Below are positions 1-7,485 of a DNA stretch of 47,322 nucleotides, one piece after another. The position numbers and the translations under genes were made by a program. Where the stretch lies: positions 1 through 47,322 of the forward strand of contig CANRPJ010000023.1 of assembly GCA_947632485.1 (NCBI GenBank), given 5' to 3'. The first letter of the stretch is position 1; every line of letters starts with the position of its first letter. Under the pieces are notes generated by a model. The model did not search any database. It was given only the letters and a program-made list of their open reading frames with translations, and was not told where the DNA came from. This DNA is from an uncultured Muribaculaceae bacterium (lineage in GTDB: Bacteria > Bacteroidota > Bacteroidia > Bacteroidales > Muribaculaceae).

Positions 1-564
1 GGTATTGTAACGGCGCTTAAGGTAGGTAAGGCTACCATTACGGCAAAGACTGCCAATGGTAAGGAGGCTACTTGCGTAATTACCGTTGTCGCTAAGGTAA
101 TTGATGCTGATGGCATCTCGCTTGATGTGATGGGGAAGACGATCAAGGAGGAGGAGACGCTGCAGCTTACGGCTACTGTTACTCCTGCTGACGCTACGGA
201 TCAGAGCGTTATGTGGAGCTCGAGCGACGAGACGGTTGCTACGGTGGATCAGAATGGTCTGGTAACGGCTCTGAAGGCCGGTACGGCTACGATTACCGCT
301 GAGACGGCTAATGGTCTGAAGGCTACCTGCGTGGTAACGGTTGAGACGAAGACTGGTATTGATGGCGTTGAGGCTGACGCTCAGATCAGCGCTGTGGCTC
401 GTGAAGGCGTAATCATCGTGACTGCGCCTGAGGGCATGGAGGTCGAGGTTTACTCGATGACCGGCATGCGCGTAGCCAAGACTCGCGAGCACCGCATCGA
501 GGGTCTTTCGCGCGGCGTCTACATCGTAAGCGTAGGCGGCAAGGCCTTCAAGGTGATAGTGTAA
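1..564 (+). CDS. Big_2 (bacterial Ig-like) repeat surface/secreted protein, C-terminal part
   Basis: The frame is open from base 1, so the N-terminus lies outside the window. It encodes the end of one bacterial Ig-like domain (about residues 1-37), a complete second one (about residues 40-118, with the usual alternating Thr/Val strands and a WSSSDETVATVD core), then a ~70-residue C-terminal domain. That last domain has an EVYSMTGMRV strand and ends GVYIVSVGGKAFKVIV, which resembles type IX secretion sorting domains of Bacteroidota. Big_2 domains are usually adhesive or spacer modules on large exported proteins. The two visible repeats are close at DNA level, as expected for repeat expansion. 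Target and function cannot be told from this fragment. Domain calls are firm; secretion by the type IX route is inference. Confidence 0.8.
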   Translation, partial: GIVTALKVGKATITAKTANGKEATCVITVVAKVIDADGISLDVMGKTIKEEETLQLTATVTPADATDQSVMWSSSDETVATVDQNGLVTALKAGTATITAETANGLKATCVVTVETKTGIDGVEADAQISAVAREGVIIVTAPEGMEVEVYSMTGMRVAKTREHRIEGLSRGVYIVSVGGKAFKVIV

Positions 565-590
565 GCCGCGAGGCTTCTGAATTGAATCGG

Positions 591-623
591 GCCGCTGTCC
601 TTCTCCGGGGCAGCGGCATTTTT
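591..623 (+). terminator. Rho-independent terminator after the Big_2 gene
   Basis: A GC-rich 10-bp stem (gccgctgtcc pairing with gggcagcggc, one G-U pair) with a short loop is followed by ATTTTT. It starts 27 nt after the stop codon. Confidence 0.8.
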
Positions 624-636
624 CGTGGCGGCTCAA

Positions 637-738
637 AGGAAAGCCGGCTTGACAGCCTTGACACGGTTATAAGGTTAGTGGCTTGATTACAACCTATTTA
701 ACCCTATGTCAATGTCAAGGCCGTCAAGCCTCCTTTCC
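637..738. repeat. Imperfect ~100-nt intergenic palindrome
   Basis: The left arm (637-663) and right arm (713-738) are near-perfect inverted copies, with TTGACAGCCTTGACA facing TGTCAAGGCCGTCAA. Inside, ggtta (666-670) faces taacc (699-703) and aggtt (672-676) faces aacct (691-695). The whole segment can fold into one long interrupted hairpin. It contains no ORF. It could be a miniature mobile element, a dispersed intergenic repeat, or a structured RNA. Confidence 0.6.
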
Positions 739-774
739 CCGCGCTGCGGTGACACGATTTATCGCAAAGTTTAC

Positions 775-1392
775 TTATTTTTCTGATTTATCACTCGGAA
801 GGATATTCTGAGCCCATTTGGGTATCTGATTTACATATAGCTTACCCAAAATTCCATTTCGGAGTCTGAAAAGAGGTTTGGCTTGCTGATCTTCAAGGGA
901 GTTATCGTAAACATAGAGTCGGTCTACATCTTGAGCTATATCAGCACAATTAGCAATCGACTTCTTATAACGCGAAATAATTTTTTGAATTGGTACATCG
1001 TGTCCACCTTTCATTACTCTCCACGCAATGCGCGAAGCGTTGATAGTTGGGCTTGCAGTAGATATGAAGAAAATCCTCACAAAGTATCCTGCTTTCTTAG
1101 CGCGCCTAATGAAATCTAGTTTGTCGGGTGACGACATAACCGTTTCAAAGATCAGACTTTCTCCATTGGAAAGACATTTTTCACGCCAGTCCTCACAAAA
1201 GAGAGCTGCCTTACACACCGACTCAGGAGAGTTCCAGTCTCCATATTTTTCCTGAGCTATAATATCAGGATTGATGTATACTGCATCTTCAAGCCAATCG
1301 CTTTTAAGCACTTCAGAAGTTATAGTAGTTTTTCCCGATCCGTTGGGACCGGCTATAACGATTAGTAGAGGCGAGTGTCCGTCTTTTCTCAT
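775..1392 (-). CDS. Zeta-toxin family P-loop kinase
   Basis: A 205-residue protein with a Walker A motif GPNGSGKT at residues 15-22. NPD follows at about 41-43. The second half carries the RVxxGGHDVPxxxIxxRYxxS signature (about residues 119-140) of the zeta-toxin/AAA_33 group common in Bacteroidota. Classical zeta toxins phosphorylate UDP-N-acetylglucosamine and block cell-wall synthesis, but many chromosomal relatives are uncharacterised and the substrate here is unknown. The start is 2 nt after the stop codon of the upstream 64-residue gene (TAAGCATG), so the two are almost certainly co-transcribed and translationally coupled. The pair is AT-rich compared with neighbours and sits alone between terminators, consistent with an accessory module. 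Family call is good; toxicity is inference. Confidence 0.8.
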   Translation of the reverse strand: MRKDGHSPLLIVIAGPNGSGKTTITSEVLKSDWLEDAVYINPDIIAQEKYGDWNSPESVCKAALFCEDWREKCLSNGESLIFETVMSSPDKLDFIRRAKKAGYFVRIFFISTASPTINASRIAWRVMKGGHDVPIQKIISRYKKSIANCADIAQDVDRLYVYDNSLEDQQAKPLFRLRNGILGKLYVNQIPKWAQNILPSDKSEK

Positions 1393-1394
1393 GC

Positions 1395-1589
1395 TTAATT
1401 TGAGTGGCTTAAACCGCGTTTCTTCGCATCTTCACATTCTTTGCGCAATTCAGCAAAGAATTTCTCTTCACATTCCCGATTACTTTTTCTTACCTTTTCA
1501 GCAGCATATTCCATTAGTTGACCTAACTGTGCATCACTCGGATCATTTATTGAATCAAAACGGTATGAGTTAAATTCAGCTTTAGTCAT
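1395..1589 (-). CDS. Small 64-residue protein, possible antitoxin partner of the zeta-like kinase
   Basis: A short, highly charged, probably helical protein (many Lys/Glu, with an AAEKVRKSNRECEEKFFAELRKE helical stretch at about residues 29-51, quoted here in two adjoining parts as AAEKVRKSNRECEE and KFFAELRKE). It has no signal peptide or membrane segment. I do not recognise the family. It is the first gene of a two-gene unit and ends 2 nt before the zeta-like gene, the position an epsilon-type antitoxin would take. A good TAnnTTTG promoter lies about 50 nt upstream. Its coding nature is supported by this tight coupling. The antitoxin role is a guess from position. Confidence 0.6.
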   Translation of the reverse strand: MTKAEFNSYRFDSINDPSDAQLGQLMEYAAEKVRKSNRECEEKFFAELRKECEDAKKRGLSHSN

Positions 1590-1627
1590 GTTATAAAGAT
1601 ATGAAAATTCACTTATTGCCTTTTTAG

Positions 1628-1670
1628 TATTGTAACAACAAAATTACTAATATTATCATACAGTACAATA
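1628..1670 (-). promoter_or_regulatory. Promoter of the zeta-like module with flanking inverted repeat
   Basis: On the minus strand TAATTTTG (1646-1639) fits the Bacteroidales -7 box, with TTG (1668-1666) 19 nt upstream as -33. A 7-bp inverted repeat, TATTGTA (1628-1634) and TACAATA (1664-1670), brackets the promoter, with one arm over the -33 box and one at the predicted start site. The arms could bind an autoregulator. Confidence 0.5.
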
Positions 1671-1770
1671 ATAAATGTCCTTATGTAAGCCTCTCTGTTT
1701 CCTCGGTCTTTAGTCAGAGCGCCTCGGGCACTCCGTAGATATGCGGTCTTAATAGCTTAGTGCTTTGCTA

Positions 1771-1810
1771 ATCTAAAGAATGACGCGATGCCGGAGGAGC
1801 ACCGCGTCAT
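1771..1810 (-). terminator. Terminator of the cyd operon
   Basis: A 12-bp stem with one mismatch (1780-1791 against 1799-1810, atgacgcgatgc facing gcaccgcgtcat) lies 20 nt past the cydB stop. On the minus strand it is followed by TTCTTTAGATT, a modest T-tract. The spacer between here and the zeta-like module (about 1671-1770) shows no gene. Confidence 0.6.
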
Positions 1811-1830
1811 CTGTTTGGTATGGGTTGTGA

Positions 1831-2979
1831 TTAATAGTGATGGTCGGTTTCGAGCTCTTTGGGAGTGAGTTTCTTGCGGTCCATGGAGTACCATGCGTAG
1901 GCGATATAGGCCAGCACGAAGGGCACAAGTATGGATACAAAACTCATCACTTTCAGGGTGAATTCCGATGAGGAGCTGTTGCGGATAGTGAGCGAGCTTG
2001 CAGGATCCGCGAGCGAAGGATAGTAGGCGGTGTCGCCATAGCCAGCTACCCAGAAGAGACTCATCACTACAAGGGCGGTGCCGATGCCGCTGTACCAGAT
2101 ACCGCTGCGGAAGCCCTTGTCGAATACGGTGCGCCCGATTCCGTAGAGCACGGCCACAACGCCGATGAGCAGAGCAAGACCAGCCCACCAGAGGTTCACG
2201 TAGTTGTGGAAGTACTTATACGGTGTCAGCGTTACCTCAAGCTCGCCGTAGGCATTGCTCACAGCAGTATAACCTACAGCGGTGAGAAGCATGGCGAGAA
2301 ACCAGAGCACGAACACTACAAAGATACCGCCGTTGATGAGCGCGCGCTGCCTGAGCGAAGCGGTGAACTTCGGGTCGGAGCCAAGGCAATTGATCATGTA
2401 GAGGCAGGCCTGAGTGCGGGCAAGGAAAAGCACAGCCACTCCGAGAATCAGATTCTTCCAGTTGAAGATGGCTTCGAATCCGTGGGTGGGACCCCACTGC
2501 GAGATTACGGGCGAGGCGGAATCGAGCACATTGCTTTTCACCACGGTGAAATCCGCACCGAAGAAGAACATCGATACGGCCACTCCAAGCAGAATGCAGC
2601 CTACGCAGCCATTGATGAAGAGGAAGAGGTCGTAGGTGCCTGTGCCGAGCACATTGCCCGGTTTACGGCGGTATTCATAGCTCACGGCCTGAATCACGAA
2701 GCTGAGCAGAATCAGCATCCAGAGCCAGTAGGCGCCGCCGAAGCTGGTGCTGTAGAAGAGTGGGAATGATGCGAAGAAAGCACCTCCGAACACTACGAGG
2801 GTGGTAAACGTAAGTTCCCACTTCCGCCCCATAGCGTTGATTATCAGGGATCGGTCTTCGTCGGAGCGCGTCCCTAACAGCATCGTTTGGCCGCCCTGCA
2901 CGAAAAGCAGGAACACCAGGGCGCTACCGAGCACTGATACCAGTAGCCACCAATAGTTCTGAAGATATTCGAGTGTCAT
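1831..2979 (-). CDS. cydB: Cytochrome bd ubiquinol oxidase subunit II
   Basis: A 382-residue integral membrane protein, partner of CydA in the high-affinity terminal oxidase that reduces O2 to water with quinol and builds proton motive force. About eight to nine hydrophobic segments are visible, and the N-terminus (EYLQNYWWLLVSVLGSALVF then FVQGGQTML) is characteristic of CydB. I chose the ATG at 2979 rather than the longer frame beginning at 3036, because the extension would overlap the end of cydA in another frame and is charged and non-membranous. The start lies 14 nt after the cydA stop. It is the last gene of the operon and is followed by a terminator. Confidence 0.95.
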   Translation of the reverse strand: MTLEYLQNYWWLLVSVLGSALVFLLFVQGGQTMLLGTRSDEDRSLIINAMGRKWELTFTTLVVFGGAFFASFPLFYSTSFGGAYWLWMLILLSFVIQAVSYEYRRKPGNVLGTGTYDLFLFINGCVGCILLGVAVSMFFFGADFTVVKSNVLDSASPVISQWGPTHGFEAIFNWKNLILGVAVLFLARTQACLYMINCLGSDPKFTASLRQRALINGGIFVVFVLWFLAMLLTAVGYTAVSNAYGELEVTLTPYKYFHNYVNLWWAGLALLIGVVAVLYGIGRTVFDKGFRSGIWYSGIGTALVVMSLFWVAGYGDTAYYPSLADPASSLTIRNSSSSEFTLKVMSFVSILVPFVLAYIAYAWYSMDRKKLTPKELETDHHY

Positions 2980-2993
2980 GACTTTTTCAGTGT

Positions 2994-4550
2994 TTAAGAT
3001 ATTTTCATCTTGCTGCCTTTCACGATCTGGCGCCACATTATGCTCATCTCGGCAATCAGGAAGATTGTGAATACGATAGCGAAGAGCCAGAAGGTAGTGA
3101 TAACCGACGATGCCGATATTGCCGAAATAGCAGCCTTGTTGGGCATGATATCCTGGATTATCCAGGGCTGACGTCCGACCTCAGCGGTGATCCAGCCCGC
3201 CTCGCTGCATACCCACACTATAGGCACCGTGAGGAACGCGAGAATGGGAAGCCACTGCGAATCGTACCAGCGCGGCTTCCAGTAAGCTGCCAGAAGCACT
3301 AATGCGAAGAAGCAGAGGAGCCAGCCTCCGAAAATCACCATAATATGGAAGCTATAGAAAGTCATGCCTACCGGCGGCACAGCCTCCTCTACGGAATCGA
3401 GATAGCCATAGCCGAAATAAGGATAGTATTCGCGGATACGCTTCTCGGCATCTTTCATGGCCTGATCATCATGGGCTGCACGGGCTGCATCGTAGTCTCT
3501 CAGGGCTGCGTGAGCCGCTTTGCCGATCTCGATGCGCTCAGCGTAGGATACGGTGCGCACCGTATCGCCCTGAGGCGTAAGCTCGATGCCTTCGATCAGG
3601 TCATCAATACCCGGCACGAATGTGTTCGGATCATTATTGGCGAGGATAGAAAGACCATAGGGGAGGGCTATTTTTGCCTTATAAACGTCCTGGGAATCGC
3701 CGGGCTTCTTGTCGGGGTTGAGCACGCCGACAGCCACGAGCTCCTGACCTACCTCACCGCGGTAGAGACCCTCCATGGCGGCGAGTTTCATGGGCTGGGT
3801 GCGGGCCACATCGACTGCAGAGCTATGACCGGTAGCAAAAGTGAGCAGGATACCGGCAGCTCCGACCCAGCCTCCAATCTTGATGGAGTCGAGAGCCATC
3901 TCGCGATTGCGCTTCTTGAACATGAACCAGCAGCTTACAGCCACGACAAACACTCCAGAGAGGCACCAGCCGCTGAGCACTGCGTGGAAGAACTTATTGA
4001 GGGCTACCGGCGAGAAAGCTACGGCCCAGAAATTGTCCATCACATTGCGCATCTGCGCCGGATCGAACTCCATGCCTACTGGGTACTGCATCCATGCGTT
4101 GGCCACAAGAATCCAGAAAGCGGAAAGGGTAGCACCGATAGCAGTGAGCCATGTTGAGGCGAGGTGGAACCCCGGGCTCACCTTCTTCCAGCCGAAAAAC
4201 ATCACGGCGATGAAGGTTGCCTCCATGAAGAAGGCGAGCAGGCCCTCGATAGCGAGAGGAGCACCGAAAATATCGCCTACGAACCAGGAGTAGTTGCTCC
4301 AGTTGGTGCCGAACTCAAACTCCAGGATAATGCCGGTGGCCACACCGATCGCGAAGTTGATTCCGAAAAGCAGCATCCAGAATTTGGTGATCTGGAGCCA
4401 TCTCTGCGATTGGGTCTTGAAGTAGATGCTCTCCATGATTGCCACTATCACACCTAAGCCGAGCGTGAGAGGCACGAAGAGCCAGTGGTAGATCGCTGTC
4501 AAAGCGAATTGCCAGCGCGACCAGTCTACTACTGTCATCAAATCATTCAT
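2994..4550 (-). CDS. cydA: Cytochrome bd ubiquinol oxidase subunit I
   Basis: A 518-residue membrane protein that oxidises quinol and carries haems b558, b595 and d. The expected ligands are visible: His22 near the N-terminus (AIYHWLF), His189 (NKFFHAV) and Met396 (PPVGMTF), matching E. coli His19, His186 and Met393. The GRQPW motif (459-463) is intact. The periplasmic Q-loop runs from about 250 to 390. The gene starts 7 nt after the DUF4492 gene. This oxidase lets Bacteroidales respire traces of oxygen and scavenge it to protect anaerobic enzymes such as the PFOR encoded at 26379. Confidence 0.97.
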   Translation of the reverse strand: MNDLMTVVDWSRWQFALTAIYHWLFVPLTLGLGVIVAIMESIYFKTQSQRWLQITKFWMLLFGINFAIGVATGIILEFEFGTNWSNYSWFVGDIFGAPLAIEGLLAFFMEATFIAVMFFGWKKVSPGFHLASTWLTAIGATLSAFWILVANAWMQYPVGMEFDPAQMRNVMDNFWAVAFSPVALNKFFHAVLSGWCLSGVFVVAVSCWFMFKKRNREMALDSIKIGGWVGAAGILLTFATGHSSAVDVARTQPMKLAAMEGLYRGEVGQELVAVGVLNPDKKPGDSQDVYKAKIALPYGLSILANNDPNTFVPGIDDLIEGIELTPQGDTVRTVSYAERIEIGKAAHAALRDYDAARAAHDDQAMKDAEKRIREYYPYFGYGYLDSVEEAVPPVGMTFYSFHIMVIFGGWLLCFFALVLLAAYWKPRWYDSQWLPILAFLTVPIVWVCSEAGWITAEVGRQPWIIQDIMPNKAAISAISASSVITTFWLFAIVFTIFLIAEMSIMWRQIVKGSKMKIS

Positions 4551-4557
4551 ATCAGGT

Positions 4558-4842
4558 TTAGTTTAAGTGGATTATAGTTTCAGAAGTTTGTTTTTTGGAG
4601 TCCTGCATCAGTTGCCGGCGCACATGGTCGGCCCGCTCCTGATCAGTATCGAAATCGCGGCTAAGTATGTTGGGGAAAAAGAAAAGCTTGAGCACCAGGA
4701 AGATAAAGATGAGCTTCACGATAATTAGAGCCCAAAGCTTGCGCCCTACGGTCATCTGACGGAATCCATCGAGGTAGAATCGCCATACGCCTGTAGCAGC
4801 ATTAGCCGCGTGTCTGACAAACAAGTTTACAGGAGAAAACAT
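4558..4842 (-). CDS. DUF4492 small membrane protein, cytochrome bd-associated
   Basis: A 94-residue protein with a charged N-terminal amphipathic part, one clear membrane segment (about residues 38-57, LWALIIVKLIFIFLVLKLFF) and a charged C-terminal tail containing FDTDQERADHVRRQL. It fits DUF4492, a family usually found immediately upstream of cydAB in Bacteroidota and Campylobacterota. It is the first gene of the operon, 7 nt ahead of cydA. A role as assembly factor or small accessory subunit of the oxidase (compare CydX/CydH elsewhere) is inferred from position; no activity is known to me. Confidence 0.85.
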   Translation of the reverse strand: MFSPVNLFVRHAANAATGVWRFYLDGFRQMTVGRKLWALIIVKLIFIFLVLKLFFFPNILSRDFDTDQERADHVRRQLMQDSKKQTSETIIHLN

Positions 4843-4862
4843 GTCAGCAAATATCTAATGAG

Positions 4863-4870
4863 CAAATTTA
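4863..4870 (-). promoter_or_regulatory. Candidate promoter for DUF4492-cydAB
   Basis: The minus strand reads TAAATTTG, matching the TAnnTTTG -7 box, 20 nt before the start codon of the first gene. No convincing -33 box is seen at the right distance. Confidence 0.4.
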
Positions 4871-5005
4871 GTTTTATTTTTTAATAGTTGCGTAATTTTC
4901 GGACATGATTTTTGCTAAAATATGACCATATAATCGTGATCAAATGTTTAAGTCTCTTATTGATATAAGGAGAGAGACTGAAGGTATGAAATCATAGAAA
5001 CTTTG

Positions 5006-5013
5006 TAACTTTG
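5006..5013 (+). promoter_or_regulatory. Promoter of cobQ-cobD-cbiB, predicted leaderless
   Basis: TAACTTTG is a perfect -7 box and ends exactly 8 nt before the cobQ ATG at 5022, so the transcript would begin at or next to the start codon. No -33 box is obvious. There is no room for a cobalamin riboswitch. A dyad lies just upstream (4951-4957 AGTCTCT facing 4973-4979 AGAGACT). Confidence 0.55.
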
Positions 5014-5021
5014 CTGATGGT

Positions 5022-6488
5022 ATGGAAAAGCGTTTGCGACCGGTGATGCTTGCCGGAACGGGGAGCGATGTGGGTAAGAGCCTGCTGGTGGCAGGTTTAT
5101 GCCGGATATTCCGGCAAGATGGTTACAATCCGGCTCCTTTCAAAGCTCAGAATATGGCTCTCAATTCTTATGTCACTTCCGATGGTCTGGAAATCGGACG
5201 GGCCCAGGCAGTTCAGGCTGAGGCGGCGGGACTTGAGTGTATGGCAGAGATGAATCCCTTGCTGCTGAAGCCGATTGCCGATTCTGAATCGCAGGTGATA
5301 CTGAATGGGCGACCTTTGGGCAACCGGAGTGCTTTTGACTATTATAAACCGGAATTTCGTGAGTTTCTAAGGCGAGAGGCTTGCGCAGCGTTCGACAGGC
5401 TTGTTGCGCTTTATAATCCTATAGTGCTTGAAGGTGCTGGAAGTATAAGCGAATTGAATTTGCGAGACTGTGATCTCGTCAATATGCCGATGGCAACTTA
5501 TGCTGGTGCCGATGTGATTCTCGTGGCAGATATCGACCGCGGGGGAGTATTTGCGAGTGCTTATGGATCAATAATGCTCCAGACTGAAGATGACAGGCGT
5601 AGGATCAAGGGCATAATAGTCAATAAATTCCGAGGCGACGAACGCTTATTTAATGAAGGGCGCCGCCTTCTCGAGGAGATTTGTGGCGTGCCGGTGCTGG
5701 GCGTAATGCCCTGGTTGCCTAATTTAAGAATTGAGGCGGAAGATTCTTTGACAATAAGGAAGGGCGCAGAGAAAGCGGAGCAGGTGAGAATTGGGGTTGT
5801 GATGTTGCCACGTATGGCGAACTTTACAGATTTTGATCCTCTTGAAAACGATAACCGCATCAGTCTCCGATATTTGAAGCGTCCAGAAGAAGTGTCAGAT
5901 TGCCAGATAATTATTCTTCCCGGTAGCAAAGCTACTATAGCAGATCTCCGTTGGCTTCGGAATTCCGGATTCGATGAATCGGTAGTGGAGGCACGCCGGG
6001 CTGGAAAAACCTTGATTGGAATCTGCGGAGGATACCAGATGCTGGGAATGAGTGTAGCTGATCCTGAAGGTATCGAGGGATCGGTGAGCGAAATGAGCGG
6101 TCTGGGTCTTCTGCGTGCCCGTACAGTAATCGGAGGTGAGAAAGCTACCAGAAGGAGGACATTTAAGTTTATGGATAAGTGCGAAGGGTGCACGGGTTAT
6201 GAGATCCACATGGGAATAACTGAAGTTAGCGGTGATCCGGTTAATGTGCTTGATGATGGGTTGTTGGAGGGCTGTATGGCTGATGACCGTTGCTTCGGCA
6301 CTTATATGCACGGTATTTTTGAGAATCCAGGAGTAGTAGATTTTATTATCAGCCCCTATTCAAAAGGAGCTTCGGGAAGTTTCGATTATAAAGCGTTCAA
6401 GGAGTCGCAATATGATCAGCTTGCTGCCGAAATGCGAAAACATATTGATATAAACAAATTATATAAGATTCTAAGCTCCAATGATTGA
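5022..6488 (+). CDS. cobQ: Cobyric acid synthase (glutamine-dependent amidation)
   Basis: A 488-residue enzyme (CobQ/CbiP) that amidates the b, d, e and g carboxylates of adenosyl-cobyrinic acid a,c-diamide using ATP and glutamine. The N-terminal dethiobiotin-synthetase-like ATPase shows GTGSDVGKS (12-20) and FKAQNMALNS (40-49). The C-terminal class I glutaminase shows the Cys335 nucleophile in GICGGYQMLG and His430 in YMHGIFENP. Length is normal for the family. The start at 5022 matches the usual short lead before the P-loop. The next gene overlaps by 8 nt. It is the first gene of the plus-strand cobalamin operon. Confidence 0.96.
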   Translation: MEKRLRPVMLAGTGSDVGKSLLVAGLCRIFRQDGYNPAPFKAQNMALNSYVTSDGLEIGRAQAVQAEAAGLECMAEMNPLLLKPIADSESQVILNGRPLGNRSAFDYYKPEFREFLRREACAAFDRLVALYNPIVLEGAGSISELNLRDCDLVNMPMATYAGADVILVADIDRGGVFASAYGSIMLQTEDDRRRIKGIIVNKFRGDERLFNEGRRLLEEICGVPVLGVMPWLPNLRIEAEDSLTIRKGAEKAEQVRIGVVMLPRMANFTDFDPLENDNRISLRYLKRPEEVSDCQIIILPGSKATIADLRWLRNSGFDESVVEARRAGKTLIGICGGYQMLGMSVADPEGIEGSVSEMSGLGLLRARTVIGGEKATRRRTFKFMDKCEGCTGYEIHMGITEVSGDPVNVLDDGLLEGCMADDRCFGTYMHGIFENPGVVDFIISPYSKGASGSFDYKAFKESQYDQLAAEMRKHIDINKLYKILSSND

Positions 6489-7485
6489 CGGCCACGGTGA
6501 CGATCTTTTCCGCTATAAAGAGAAAATCCGCTATAATTTCAGTTCCAATATTTACCAGGGCATGAATCATGCGCCTCTCTTCCGCCATTTGGCTGAAAAA
6601 ATGCAGGTAATAAGATCTTATCCTGAGCCAGAGCCGCGCACGCTCGAAAGAAAACTTGGAGCAGCAATGGGGATAGAGAGCGATAATGTTTATGTGGCAG
6701 GCGGAGCTACTGAGATAATTTATAGTCTCGCAGAACTATATCGCGCTAAGCGGAGTGCGGTTCTGTATCCTACTTTTTCTGAGTATGAAGATGCTTGCGG
6801 CCGCTATAATCACCAGATTTCCTTTTTCAAAGATATATCGCTAATTCCTGATACCGATATGGTCTGGCTCTGCAATCCCAATAATCCGACTGGCGATGTG
6901 ATTGCTCCGGATAAGCTTATGCGAATAATCAGCGAGCGCACTGAGACGTTTTTTATTGTAGACCAGGCGTATGGCAAATATTGTAGGGAAGTAGTGATTG
7001 CTCCGCAAGATGTGGTGAAACTATCCAATCTCATCGTACTCTATTCTTTGACAAAAGATTTCTCTGTGCCCGGACTCAGAATCGGCTACGCAGTGGGTTC
7101 AACTCCATTGATGGAAAAGCTCCGGAACAACCGAATACCTTGGTCTGTAAATGCAATAGCTCTCGAGGCAGCCGAATATCTGCTCGAGCATAGCTCCGAC
7201 TATCATATAAACCTCGAACTGCTGCTTTCTGAAGCAGTCAGGGTCAGAAATGCTTTTCAAGACCTTGGAATTGAGACAACGCCCTCATCTACTAACTATT
7301 TTCTCTGCCGGTTGCCGGCGGGAAAGGCGTCTGAAATGAAAGACTGGCTTGCAGAGAATCACGGTATCCTTATCCGCGATGCGTCCAACTTCCGTAGCCT
7401 CGGTGAGGGGTGCTTCAGGGTAGCGGTGCAAGATAGTAAAAGTAATGATATCCTCATAGAAGCCGTAAAGGAATGGCTGAGTTGA
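6481..7485 (+). CDS. cobD: Threonine-phosphate decarboxylase-type PLP enzyme
   Basis: A 334-residue fold-type I PLP enzyme of the histidinol-phosphate aminotransferase family. The PLP lysine is Lys192 in LYSLTKDFSVPGLRIGY. NPNNPTG (132-138) and the aspartate in IVDQAYGKY (161-167) complete the cofactor pocket. Its place between cobQ and cbiB shows it is the CobD decarboxylase that makes (R)-1-amino-2-propanol phosphate, the linker attached by CbiB, rather than HisC. It overlaps cobQ by 8 nt and cbiB by 13 nt, a sign of strict translational coupling. At 334 residues it is slightly shorter than Salmonella CobD. The function is assigned from context plus family. Confidence 0.9.
   Translation: MIDGHGDDLFRYKEKIRYNFSSNIYQGMNHAPLFRHLAEKMQVIRSYPEPEPRTLERKLGAAMGIESDNVYVAGGATEIIYSLAELYRAKRSAVLYPTFSEYEDACGRYNHQISFFKDISLIPDTDMVWLCNPNNPTGDVIAPDKLMRIISERTETFFIVDQAYGKYCREVVIAPQDVVKLSNLIVLYSLTKDFSVPGLRIGYAVGSTPLMEKLRNNRIPWSVNAIALEAAEYLLEHSSDYHINLELLLSEAVRVRNAFQDLGIETTPSSTNYFLCRLPAGKASEMKDWLAENHGILIRDASNFRSLGEGCFRVAVQDSKSNDILIEAVKEWLS

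Noticed and set aside
2980..3036. Longer N-terminus for CydB
   Set aside because: It would overlap the cydA end and adds charged residues before a conserved membrane N-terminus.
3345..4157. Plus-strand open frame opposite cydA
   Set aside because: Lies wholly within cydA, whose translation matches the family along its full length.
4843..5021. Cobalamin riboswitch upstream of cobQ
   Set aside because: No B12-box-like sequence is seen and the predicted start site is next to the ATG.
6481..7485. Call of the PLP enzyme as histidinol-phosphate aminotransferase
   Set aside because: The fold is shared, but overlap with cobQ and cbiB on both sides points to the CobD decarboxylase.
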